This document shows positions 1 through 7,002 of a DNA stretch of 42,823 nt, piece after piece. Numbering within the stretch: the first letter of the stretch is position 1; every line of letters begins with the position of its first letter. Below the pieces are notes generated by a model, which was not told the DNA's origin, did not search any database, and saw only the letters and a program-made list of their open reading frames with translations. Both the position numbers and the translations under genes were made by a program. Source of the stretch: Candidatus Binataceae bacterium (GTDB lineage Bacteria > Desulfobacterota > Binatia > Binatales > Binataceae); the NCBI GenBank assembly GCA_030041155.1, contig JASHOJ010000211.1:1-42823 (forward strand). Direction: 5' to 3'.

Positions 1-2
1 GC

Positions 3-509
3 GCCGCCGCATGCTTTCTGGGCGCGCTGCCATACGGGCGGAATTCGAGCCGCACCGATCCGCTTATCGTGATCCGCGAACGATGCGGCACATGCAGCAC
101 CAAACATGCGCTCCTAAAGCGGCTCGCGATCGAGCAGCAACTCGAACTCACGCTGATGATCGGAATCTATGAGATGACAGACCGCAACACTCCGGGCGTG
201 GGCGCGGTGCTGGCGAATGCCGGGCTAAGCTATATTCCCGAGGCGCACTGTTACGTTCGATTCCTGGGTGAGCGAATCGATGTGACGCGAACGGTCACGC
301 AAGCGCCGCCGGAGGAGATCGCGGCATTTCTGCACGAGGAGGAAATCAGCCCCGATCAGATCGGCGACTACAAGATCGCGATGCATCAGCGTTATCTGCG
401 CGATTGGATCGCTTCCCCACGTGCGCCGCACGGTCTCGATTTCGACACCGCCTGGCGCATCCGCGAAGACTGTATCGCGTCGCTCAGCCAACCCCCGCCC
501 CCGCGTTAA
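3..509 (+). CDS. Transglutaminase-like hypothetical protein, 5' truncated by the window edge
   Basis: The frame is open from base 3 with no start codon. The residues before the GTG at 69 (CFLGALPYGR then LIVIRERCGTCSTKH) read as continuous protein, so that GTG is internal and the true start lies outside the window. A Cys in GTCSTKH, a His in PEAHCYVR and an Asp in RIDVT come in the order of a transglutaminase-like Cys-His-Asp triad, which is my basis for the fold. No signal peptide can be judged because the N-terminus is missing. The protein ends in a Pro-rich tail and TAA. It converges on the minus-strand DsbA-like gene 3 bases downstream. The substrate is unknown. Confidence 0.72.
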   Translation, partial: AAACFLGALPYGRNSSRTDPLIVIRERCGTCSTKHALLKRLAIEQQLELTLMIGIYEMTDRNTPGVGAVLANAGLSYIPEAHCYVRFLGERIDVTRTVTQAPPEEIAAFLHEEEISPDQIGDYKIAMHQRYLRDWIASPRAPHGLDFDTAWRIREDCIASLSQPPPPR

Positions 510-512
510 AGC

Positions 513-1118
513 TTAGCCTTGCGGTTCGGTTTCGCGTTGCTCGATGAAGCGCGCCAGCACCATCCGCATCGTGTCAGGCGGCTGGATTCCAATCATAGGG
601 AAGTCGCCGAGCACGAAGGTCGGATAGCCGAGCGCCGAATGCTGGTCGGCTTCGCGTTTGTGCGCCATGAGCCGCGACGCCATCCGTCCGCTTGCAAGCT
701 CATCATGGAAGCGGACTCGATCCATGCCAGCGCCTGCGGCGATATCGCCCAGTATGGCCGGCTCGGAGATATCCGCGCGGCCTTCAAAGGCAGCGCGAAA
801 CACCGCCTCGTGGTAGCGGCCAAACACACCCGCATCGCGCGCGATCTCGGAGCCTTGCAGCGCCGCCGCGGAGTCGATCCATACGGACGGCGGCGACACC
901 GCGATACCTGTCTCGGCTGCCGCGATCAAGACTTTCTGCCGCTCCTGTTCGGTAATCGCCCGGCCGGCGCGTGTGCGATGGTCACGAAGCGCTATCGGGA
1001 CGCCTTTCCATAGCGGTTCGAAATTCAGCTCACGCTCGAGGCCGCTTACGATTCGCCACGCGACGTAGCAGAGGGTCGACGCGTAATCGAAAAAGATTGG
1101 CACTACGACTCGTGGCAT
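513..1118 (-). CDS. DsbA-fold oxidoreductase family protein with a single active-site-region Cys
   Basis: About 201 residues of the DsbA / 2-hydroxychromene-2-carboxylate isomerase / FrnE type: a thioredoxin beta-alpha start (VVVPIFFDYASTLCYVAW), a helical insertion, and a C-terminal GYPTFVLGDFPMIGIQPPD segment typical of the family (cis-Pro loop region). The ATG at 1118 was chosen because the frame upstream would run into the divergent Nudix gene at 1223. Where DsbA and FrnE have C-x-x-C, only the second Cys (about residue 17) is present; Ser occupies the first position. That argues against a classical dithiol oxidase and leaves a glutathione-dependent isomerase or transferase-like role open. 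No signal peptide is visible, so it is probably cytoplasmic. The substrate is unknown. Confidence 0.82.
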   Translation of the reverse strand: MPRVVVPIFFDYASTLCYVAWRIVSGLERELNFEPLWKGVPIALRDHRTRAGRAITEQERQKVLIAAAETGIAVSPPSVWIDSAAALQGSEIARDAGVFGRYHEAVFRAAFEGRADISEPAILGDIAAGAGMDRVRFHDELASGRMASRLMAHKREADQHSALGYPTFVLGDFPMIGIQPPDTMRMVLARFIEQRETEPQG

Positions 1119-1222
1119 CTTGACGCTCAAATCCTGCCGGATTTGGAAGTCTAGCCGCGCATGTGGAAAAGGCGCAAATCCCAACGGTTGCGCAAGGCCT
1201 TCGGCAATACGAATCTTAAGCC

Positions 1223-1750
1223 ATGGAGCAAAAGCGCAAGCCAATCTTGAAGCTGGGCATCGTCGATTTCGGAGTGGAGAGCGCCGCCCTGCCCAACGGA
1301 ATAACCGTCGATCTGGCGGTGGTGAGGCATCCCGGCGCCGCCGCGATAGTGGCCCTGGGTGCGGATGGGAAAATCGCGATTCTCAGGCAATGGCGCCACG
1401 CGGTCGGCGGATGGCTATGGGAAATACCGGCGGGATGCCGCAATGAGGGCGAAGACTGGCTTGCCTGCGCCCGCCGGGAACTCGGCGAAGAGGCGGGTGT
1501 CGCCGCTGCCAGATGGGACCGGCTGGGGAGCATTGTCACGATACCCAGCTTCTGTGACGAGCGAATCGAGCTATTCCTCGCGCGCGATCTTTCGCCGGGA
1601 AGCGGCTGCCTCGATCATGACGAGGTTATCACGGTAACTCGGGTCACCTTGGATGAGGCATTCGCGATGATCGCGCGCGGCGACATCGTGGACGCAAAGA
1701 GTATCGCGGGGTTGTACCGCGCGCGCGAATTTCTTGCGAGTGAAGGATGA
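1223..1750 (+). CDS. Nudix hydrolase, ADP-ribose pyrophosphatase-like
   Basis: A 175-residue cytoplasmic protein with a complete Nudix box, G-x5-E-x7-REL-x-EE-x-G-V, at residues 71-93. This loop binds Mg2+ and cleaves nucleoside diphosphate linkages. The preceding LRQWRHAVGGWLWEIPAG segment matches the ADP-sugar/ADP-ribose pyrophosphatase subgroup (usual motif RQYR...WE.PAG). The later IPSFCDERIELFLA region also fits that subgroup. It starts at an ATG about 100 bases from the divergent DsbA-like gene, so the two may share a regulatory region. The Shine-Dalgarno signal is weak. The family call is firm; the preferred substrate (ADP-ribose, ADP-glucose or other) is inferred. Confidence 0.93.
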   Translation: MEQKRKPILKLGIVDFGVESAALPNGITVDLAVVRHPGAAAIVALGADGKIAILRQWRHAVGGWLWEIPAGCRNEGEDWLACARRELGEEAGVAAARWDRLGSIVTIPSFCDERIELFLARDLSPGSGCLDHDEVITVTRVTLDEAFAMIARGDIVDAKSIAGLYRAREFLASEG

Positions 1751-1870
1751 AGGCGCGGCGTGATGACTCGACCGCGAATCTTCCAGGACGATCGTCCGGG
1801 CGGAATTCCGCTCCCGCCGTATCAGAAGTGGCGCGCGTGCTACGTGCGCGCGGCTAATGGGGCAACCAAG

Positions 1871-2077
1871 CTACTCCAAGGTCAGTTCATCCGGGAACAG
1901 AAAGGTTGTAGCTCCATCTTCGAACTGGACCAAAAACATATGGCGGTCCAGATTATTAATTTCGCGCAAAATGCGCGGTTTTTCGCCAAATCGGCTGCGA
2001 CCCTCATGATCCCGCACAGGTCTCAGTAATCGGCAATTTCGTCCCACCACCGCCTCGAAGTTTGTGCTGGCCATCAT
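1871..2077 (-). CDS. Small conserved hypothetical protein (68 aa)
   Basis: A 68-residue protein starting ATG-ATG at 2077, with AAGGA about 8 bases upstream. The C-terminal half reads like a compact beta-rich domain: KPRILREINNLDRHMFLVQF followed by EDGATTFLFPDELTLE, alternating hydrophobic and polar residues. I have a general impression of small proteins with a 'DDG..TFLFP.E' ending but cannot name a family. The opposite strand is also open here (1760-2029); the minus-strand reading was preferred for its ribosome binding site and protein-like composition. It lies convergent to the Nudix gene. Function unknown. Confidence 0.55.
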   Translation of the reverse strand: MMASTNFEAVVGRNCRLLRPVRDHEGRSRFGEKPRILREINNLDRHMFLVQFEDGATTFLFPDELTLE

Positions 2078-2395
2078 TGTTCTTGTCCTTTAGCGCCAGT
2101 CAGGTAATCCAAGTTTCCTCGTCCGCCACCATTGATTGTAGCAAGCATCGCGCCTGTAATTTAGACGTACCAGCGCGCCCCTGATTCGTTTTCCCCAGCT
2201 TGTGGAAATCTTTTCATTCCCGCGGCTTTTTTGCCGCACGCGTTCCGATTCAAAACGACGATTGAAAATCATGACTGTTCTGTTCCTCTTGCATTGCTGC
2301 CCGTTTCCGGGCACCTGTTAGACGCGGTCGCGCAACGCATCGCAACTTGCGAATTGCGCATGACTGCGTGTCATCTCAGCGGAGGCAGTTTCCTT
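2078..2395. other. Intergenic region between the small protein and ggt
   Basis: 318 bases with no convincing gene. It holds a candidate plus-strand promoter (2132-2160), a short hairpin GCGGC/T6/GCCGC at 2222-2237, a perfect hairpin GCCCG/TTTC/CGGGC at 2299-2312, and the palindrome ATGAC-TGCGT-GTCAT at 2360-2374. The hairpins sit in the presumed ggt leader and could affect its expression, but nothing identifies a known riboswitch. Confidence 0.5.
2132..2160 (+). promoter_or_regulatory. Candidate sigma-70-type promoter upstream of ggt
   Basis: TTGATT at 2132-2137 and TGTAAT at 2155-2160 are separated by 17 bases, the optimal spacing. The -10 box has one mismatch to TATAAT and the -35 has two to TTGACA. 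This would give a leader of roughly 230 bases before ggt. Confidence 0.3.
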
Positions 2396-4165
2396 ATGCC
2401 GACCAGTTATCCATTGGTGATGGGGCGAGAGGCGGTCATCGCGACTGAGCACTACCTCTCAGCGGCCGCTGGCGCCCGGATTTTCGCTCGCGGCGGCAAC
2501 GCTATTGATGCGGCGGTGGCTGCGACATTCGTCGAAGGTGTGGTCAATCCGCATATGCATACGATTGGCGGCGAAGCGCCGATGCTTATCTACAGCGCGG
2601 ACGCCGGCCGGGTGGTGGCGATAAACGGCAACATGACCGCTCCCGCTCGCGCGACAATCGAACATTTCCGCTCGCTCGGCATCGAGCTGATTCCCGCCTA
2701 CGGGCTTCTCGCGGCTGGAGTGCCGGCGGCGCTCGGCGCGCTTATAGCCGCGTTGTCAGAGTTTGGGACGAGGTCGCTGGCTGACGTGCTCCAGCCGGCG
2801 CTGACGCTCGCCGAAGACGGATTCCCGATGCACATAGGGCTCTGCGGCGAGGACAATATCGTTGCCGATGAATTCCCCGCCGGCGCGGGCGCCACGCTGA
2901 GGCGTTTTGCGGATACTTTTCGCAACAAATGGCCGTCGTCCGCGCAAGTATATTTGCCCGGCGGTGAGGTTCCGAAGCCGGGGCAAATTCTGAAGAATCC
3001 CGCACTGGCGCGATTTTTTCGCCGCCTCCTGGATGCCGAGGCGGGCGCGAAATCGCACGGACGAGTGTCGGCTCTGGAAGCGGCGCGGACGCGCTTTTAT
3101 GCCGGCGATATCGCACGCGACATCGTGGCGTGGTCAGATGCTCAAGGCGGACTCCTCTGCGATCGGGATCTCGCTCGCTTCACCACGCGAATTGAGAATC
3201 CGGTCAGCGCCGACTATCGCGGGGTGCGGATGTTCAAGTGCGGTCCATGGTCGCAAGGCCCTGTCTTCCTGCAGCAATTGCGGATGCTTGAGGGCTTTGA
3301 TCTTCATGCGATGGGGCACAACAGCGCCGATTACATCCATACGGTCACCGAATCGGCAAAGCTCGCCTTCGCCGACCGCGAGGCCTACTACGCCGATCCG
3401 GAGTTCACGCCAGTTCCAATGGAAGAACTGCTGTCAGACCGGTACGGAGCGCTCAGGCGCGAGCTTATCGATCCGGCGCGCGCCTCGATGGACCAGCGGC
3501 CGGGCGATCCGGTCGCGATGCGCCCGCTTAGGGCCGGCGCAAGCGCTGCGCCGCGCTCATGGGGTGGCGGCACCGTGCACGTAACCGCATGCGATCGAGC
3601 GGGCAACATGATCGCGGTGACGGCGAGCGGCGGATGGATTCCCAGTTCGCCGGTTATTGACGCGCTCGGGTTTCCGCTCGGCACCAGAATGCAGACGTTT
3701 TATCTCGATCCGGCGCATCCAAACGCGCTCGCACCGGGCAAGCGGCCGCGTACGACGCTATCGCCGTCGATCGCGATGCGCGGCGGGGAACCGTACATGG
3801 CGTTCGGCACGCCCGGCGGTGATCAGCAGGACCAATGGACCTTCCAATTCTTTCTGAATGTCGTCGATTTCGGAATGGACTTGCAGCAGGCTATTGAGGC
3901 GCCGAAATTCTCAAGCGGCCACTTTCCCTCGACCTTCTATCCGCACAATTTCCAGCCGGGCTTGTTGCGGGTCGAGGCCCGTATCCCTCAGGACGTGCGT
4001 GACCGCCTGTCAGAGCGCGGCCACAAGATCGAGGTGCGCAGTCCCCTGAGCGAGGGGCACGTGCTGGCGGTCTCAGTGGATCGAGCTCGCGGCCTGGTGC
4101 AGGGCGGATGCGACCCGCGCGGGCAGGCCGAGCCGGTGATGCCCGCGGCGTGCATCGGATGGTGA
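2396..4165 (+). CDS. ggt: Gamma-glutamyltransferase (gamma-glutamyltranspeptidase family)
   Basis: A 589-residue Ntn-hydrolase of the gamma-glutamyltransferase family, which transfers or hydrolyses the gamma-glutamyl group of glutathione and related compounds after self-cleavage into two subunits. The N-terminal subunit shows GGNAIDAAVAATFVEGVVNP (about residues 33-52). The small subunit would begin at Thr393 in GGTVHVTACDRAGN, matching the nucleophile of the family (T-x-H context), followed by KRPRTTLSPS and GTPGGDQQ. The ATG at 2396 was chosen because GGAGG lies 10 bases upstream; the frame extends further upstream without a good start. No signal peptide is visible, unlike E. coli Ggt, so a cytoplasmic location is likely and the physiological substrate may differ from glutathione. 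Confidence 0.9.
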   Translation: MPTSYPLVMGREAVIATEHYLSAAAGARIFARGGNAIDAAVAATFVEGVVNPHMHTIGGEAPMLIYSADAGRVVAINGNMTAPARATIEHFRSLGIELIPAYGLLAAGVPAALGALIAALSEFGTRSLADVLQPALTLAEDGFPMHIGLCGEDNIVADEFPAGAGATLRRFADTFRNKWPSSAQVYLPGGEVPKPGQILKNPALARFFRRLLDAEAGAKSHGRVSALEAARTRFYAGDIARDIVAWSDAQGGLLCDRDLARFTTRIENPVSADYRGVRMFKCGPWSQGPVFLQQLRMLEGFDLHAMGHNSADYIHTVTESAKLAFADREAYYADPEFTPVPMEELLSDRYGALRRELIDPARASMDQRPGDPVAMRPLRAGASAAPRSWGGGTVHVTACDRAGNMIAVTASGGWIPSSPVIDALGFPLGTRMQTFYLDPAHPNALAPGKRPRTTLSPSIAMRGGEPYMAFGTPGGDQQDQWTFQFFLNVVDFGMDLQQAIEAPKFSSGHFPSTFYPHNFQPGLLRVEARIPQDVRDRLSERGHKIEVRSPLSEGHVLAVSVDRARGLVQGGCDPRGQAEPVMPAACIGW

Positions 4166-4387
4166 CCCTAACGGAGGAAATGAAATCGGCAAGGGTACTG
4201 GCGGTCCGGCGCGATACTTTGCGATTCCGCACTGGCTGTCGTGGCAGCAGACTATCGATTCATGCTTAACTTAAATCGCGACTGGTTGACCATGGCGGTC
4301 GAAGGTAGAAGACTCGAACCGAAAAATCAGCTATTTCAGGCTTTCAGACCGGGCATAACTCCAGCCCGACAACGTATGGAGGCGCCA

Positions 4388-4741
4388 GTGCCACAGTTTC
4401 TTACCAAGGCTTTTACCGTACTTTTTGTTGCGATCGCTCTGGCTGTGATGGCCGGGTGTAGCGGTCAACCATTGTCAACCCGCGAAAAAGGAACCCTGGG
4501 CGGAGCGGGAATCGGTGCCGCGGCGGGCGCGATTATCGGGGCCGCCGTTGGGGCTCCGGGCGCGGGAGCCGCGATCGGCGGCGCGCTGGGTGGTGTAACC
4601 GGCTATGCGATCGGCAATTCGATGCAGAATTCTGAGAATGCGAATGCTCAGACCCAGGCACAGCTACAATCACAGCAACAGCAGATCGAGCAACAGCGCC
4701 AGCAGCTACAACAGCTTAAACAGCAGAACGAAACGGAGTAG
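4388..4741 (+). CDS. Glycine-zipper lipoprotein, copy 1 of 3
   Basis: A 117-residue predicted lipoprotein. A signal peptide ends in the lipobox VMAGC (Cys at about residue 24), then the conserved QPLSTREKGTLGG, a glycine-zipper stretch (about residues 36-75; GAGIGAAAGAIIGAAVGAP and a second hairpin half), and a Gln-rich amphipathic helix (QSQQQQIEQQRQQLQQLKQQ) ending in NETE. The GTG at 4388 is preferred because GGAGG lies 5 bases upstream and gives a signal peptide like copies 2 and 3; an in-frame ATG at 4376 is possible. Glycine zippers of this type occur in small outer-membrane lipoproteins and form tight helix pairs. It heads a tandem cluster of three paralogues. Function unknown; an envelope-structural role is inference. 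Confidence 0.85.
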   Translation: MPQFLTKAFTVLFVAIALAVMAGCSGQPLSTREKGTLGGAGIGAAAGAIIGAAVGAPGAGAAIGGALGGVTGYAIGNSMQNSENANAQTQAQLQSQQQQIEQQRQQLQQLKQQNETE

Positions 4742-4799
4742 ATTGTAGGGCTCGGGTATCTCGCGGGAAAGTATTTGGCGGGAGCGGAGGCCAGTATCG

Positions 4800-5147
4800 A
4801 TGGGGAGGAAGACGGTCGCGACCATTGTTCTCGTTCTGGCGGCGCTTTTCCTGATCGCGGGATGTTCCGGTGATCCGCTGTCGACGCGCGAAGAAGGGAC
4901 GTTGGGGGGCGCTGGCATTGGCGCCGCGACCGGTGCAATCATCGGTGCTGCGGTCGGAGCTCCCGGAATCGGCGCAGCTATCGGCGGCGCGCTGGGCGGC
5001 GTGACGGGCTTTGCGGTCGGCAACGCGATGCAGAACGAACAAGACGCGAACAAGCAGACACAGGCCCAGATCCAGTCGCAACAGCAGCAAATCGAGCAAC
5101 AACGCGAGCAGATCCAGCAGCTCAAGCAGTCTCAGGAAACCGAATAG
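4800..5147 (+). CDS. Glycine-zipper lipoprotein, copy 2 of 3
   Basis: A 115-residue paralogue of the preceding gene with the same order: signal peptide with lipobox LIAGC, DPLSTREEGTLGG, a glycine-zipper domain nearly identical to copy 1 (both contain AAIGGALGGVTG), and a Gln-rich helix (QSQQQQIEQQREQIQQLKQS) ending QETE. The ATG at 4800 has CGGAGG about 9 bases upstream. The 58-base gap to copy 1 holds no terminator, so the three are probably co-transcribed. Predicted to be anchored to an envelope membrane by its N-terminal lipid with the helix projecting into the periplasm; the possible partner of the helix is unknown. Confidence 0.88.
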   Translation: MGRKTVATIVLVLAALFLIAGCSGDPLSTREEGTLGGAGIGAATGAIIGAAVGAPGIGAAIGGALGGVTGFAVGNAMQNEQDANKQTQAQIQSQQQQIEQQREQIQQLKQSQETE

Positions 5148-5214
5148 CTGGAATTTCGTATCATGGGTTGGAGTTAAGACTGAGATTCCGACCAGTCAGG
5201 CAAGGAGACTGTCG

Positions 5215-5562
5215 ATGAACAAAATGATGGGAATAATCGCGGTGTTGGTGATGATCGCCGCAATCGCGATGGCGGGATGCTCGGGCGATCCCCTTTCCAC
5301 TCGCGAAGAAGGCACATTGGGGGGCGCGGGAATTGGCGGAATTGGCGGCGCACTCGTGGGCGCCGCGGTCGGACATCCCGCCGCTGGCGCTTTGATCGGC
5401 GCCGGACTCGGCGGTGTCGGTGGCTACGCAGTCGGCAACGAGATGCAGAACAACGAGAACGCGAACAAGCAGACCCAGCAGCAGATTCAATCGCAGCAGC
5501 AGCAAATCGAGCAGCAGCGCGAGCAGATCCAGCAGCTACAGCAGCAGAACGAGACCGAGTAG
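5215..5562 (+). CDS. Glycine-zipper lipoprotein, copy 3 of 3
   Basis: A 115-residue third paralogue. The signal peptide (MNKMMGIIAVLVM...) ends in the lipobox AMAGC, followed by DPLSTREEGTLGG identical to copy 2. The glycine-zipper segment is more diverged (GIGGIGGALVGAAVGHPAAG), and the Gln-rich helix ends QQQNETE. The start is decided by AAGGAG 7 bases upstream of the ATG at 5215; the frame is open further upstream only as a shadow of copy 2. The terminator at 5604-5636 follows. Divergence in the zipper with conservation of the REEGTLGG entry and of the acidic C-terminal ETE suggests selection on both ends. Confidence 0.88.
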   Translation: MNKMMGIIAVLVMIAAIAMAGCSGDPLSTREEGTLGGAGIGGIGGALVGAAVGHPAAGALIGAGLGGVGGYAVGNEMQNNENANKQTQQQIQSQQQQIEQQREQIQQLQQQNETE

Positions 5563-5603
5563 CGAACTCGCCGGCACCAAGCGACATAGCGTAAGATTTT
5601 CGA

Positions 5604-5636
5604 AGCGCCATCCTGACGAGGGTGGCGCTTTTCTTT
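5604..5636 (+). terminator. Rho-independent terminator of the lipoprotein cluster
   Basis: A 10-bp stem, AGCGCCATCC (5604-5613) with GGGTGGCGCT (5620-5629), a 6-base loop, then TTTCTTT. The single non-Watson-Crick pair is a G-U wobble only when read on the plus strand, which supports plus-strand function. Its U-tract overlaps the stop codon of the convergent alkyltransferase gene. Confidence 0.85.
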
Positions 5637-6441
5637 AGCCCGGATTGCAGAGCTTGCACGCCCGCAAGCCGGCGCCACGAGCATGAGCGGGGTCGGCGAA
5701 AATCAAAGCATTGACCGGGTTAGCGCGCCGGGCCGCGCTGCACTGCGGCCTGCAATAAATTCGAGTCTTGCGATGGCCCAGCACGGCCTCGGCTGGCACT
5801 TTCAGATCTCGCTTCAGCCTGAAGCCTTCGCCTCGCAAGAGCATCAGCTTGCGATCCACTCCGCCACCGTAATTTCCGATTGTACCGTCGGACCGGATCA
5901 CGCGATGGCATGGCACAAAGAGCGGCACCGGATTCGACGCCATCGTATTTCCGATCGCGCGCTGCGCATCGGGATAACCCAGAGCGGCCGCCAAGCCCTG
6001 ATAGGTGGTGACCGCGCCGTTTGGAATCGACCGGAGATGCCCTAGAGCGCGGCGCTGAAACTCGCTTTCGACCAGCGTCAGGTCCACACGGCGGTCCAGC
6101 ACCGAACAGTCGCCATGAAAATAGCGCCCGAGCTCGCGCTCCAAGGCGGCGCGCCAGTTTTCGTTCTCGATCAGATCGAACCTATGCCGCAGCATCTCAA
6201 GCGGACGATCCGCGCTTTTGCTCCACAGGAAATGAACGTTGGCGATACCGCGAGGCCCTTCGGTGACCAGCAGGCGGCCCAGCGGAGAAGCGATTACGCC
6301 GACGCGCGCCTCAGGACGCTTGAGCCGCCTCATCGCGCGGCGGATTGCGGGCCGCGCACGCCGGATGAGCGTGTCGACTTCGCGGTCGTTAAACTCTGAC
6401 CGATTCATTTCGTTGGCGGCGGTAATTTTTGCGGGAGTCAT
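5635..6441 (-). CDS. O6-methylguanine-DNA methyltransferase with a C-terminal Ada-type zinc domain
   Basis: A 268-residue fusion. Residues about 48-210 are an Ogt/Ada methyltransferase: HTH-like NGAVTTYQGLAAALGYP, and the active-site PCHRV with acceptor Cys178. It removes alkyl groups from guanine O6 by irreversible self-methylation. Residues about 213-268 match the Ada methylphosphotriester-sensing zinc domain: C230-x3-C234 and C262-x2-C265, the C-x3-C ... C-x2-C pattern of Ada Cys38/42/69/72. In E. coli Ada this domain is N-terminal and followed by an AraC-type DNA-binding domain; here it is C-terminal and the AraC part is absent. The start overlaps the sigma factor stop (ATGA), implying translational coupling. 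A downstream ATG at 6408 is possible. The first about 45 residues are Arg-rich and of unknown role. Confidence 0.9.
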   Translation of the reverse strand: MTPAKITAANEMNRSEFNDREVDTLIRRARPAIRRAMRRLKRPEARVGVIASPLGRLLVTEGPRGIANVHFLWSKSADRPLEMLRHRFDLIENENWRAALERELGRYFHGDCSVLDRRVDLTLVESEFQRRALGHLRSIPNGAVTTYQGLAAALGYPDAQRAIGNTMASNPVPLFVPCHRVIRSDGTIGNYGGGVDRKLMLLRGEGFRLKRDLKVPAEAVLGHRKTRIYCRPQCSAARRANPVNALIFADPAHARGAGLRACKLCNPG

Positions 6442-6947
6442 CGCGATGCCTTCAGCTTCTTCATTGCCTGGTAAACGCTTGCGCGCGCGCTTTCGGCCGA
6501 GCAGTCGAGCGCGGTCGCTATCTCCGTGTACTCAAGTCCTTCGATCTTTCGCATCCTGAGCGCGCGACCCTGTTTGCCGGGCAGATTTTGAAGATCGCGC
6601 TTGAGGCCGATCATGCCGTCCGGCGATCCGCCGGCGCTCAGATGAATCCGCTCGGCAATATCGCCCTCAAGTCCGCCGCCGGCGATCACTCGCGCGCGCC
6701 GCGCCCGATCGCGCGCGCGATTGCGGCATAAATTCGCCGCGATACTGAACACCCACGGGCGCAGTCCGTCCGCCGATCGCAGGCTCGGATAGGCTCGATA
6801 TGCGCGCAGCCACGTTTCCTGAAACAGGTCGAGGCTGTCTTCGCGATCAGCGGTCGAGCGCAGGATAAATCGCATGATTTCGCGCTCGAGCGATTTCATC
6901 GCCTCCTCGAACGGCGGCGGAATCCGGACTTTCTCCGTGTCAGCCAT
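6438..6947 (-). CDS. ECF-type RNA polymerase sigma factor
   Basis: A 169-residue sigma-70-family protein. Region 2 is visible as DLFQETWLRAYRAYPSLR followed by LRPWVFSIAANLCRNRARD (about residues 42-84), and region 4 as KIEGLEYTEIATALDCSAES followed by ARASVYQAMKKLK at the C-terminus; regions 1.1 and 3 are absent, which defines the extracytoplasmic-function group. The ATG at 6947 was chosen over upstream frame that runs into tatD; no strong Shine-Dalgarno is seen. No anti-sigma gene follows. Instead the stop overlaps the start of the alkyltransferase/Ada fusion, so the two proteins are probably made in a fixed ratio. It may direct transcription of alkylation-damage genes; that is inference from position only. 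Confidence 0.9.
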   Translation of the reverse strand: MADTEKVRIPPPFEEAMKSLEREIMRFILRSTADREDSLDLFQETWLRAYRAYPSLRSADGLRPWVFSIAANLCRNRARDRARRARVIAGGGLEGDIAERIHLSAGGSPDGMIGLKRDLQNLPGKQGRALRMRKIEGLEYTEIATALDCSAESARASVYQAMKKLKASR

Positions 6948-7002
6948 CTTAATTTTCAAACCCCGCGGCGTAGGTTTCGTGAAACGCCGCCGACAAAGAC
7001 TA

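Noticed and set aside
1760..2029. An 89-codon plus-strand frame after the Nudix gene
   Set aside because: It lacks a ribosome binding site and protein-like pattern; the overlapping minus-strand frame has an AAGGA and a compact domain-like sequence.
2090..2314. A 74-codon minus-strand frame upstream of ggt
   Set aside because: It overlaps the presumed ggt promoter and leader and is Arg/Asn-rich without a ribosome binding site.
4180..4269. A 29-codon frame with GGAGG just before its ATG downstream of ggt
   Set aside because: The spacing between GGAGG and ATG is only 2 bases and the peptide is Arg-rich without any recognisable character.
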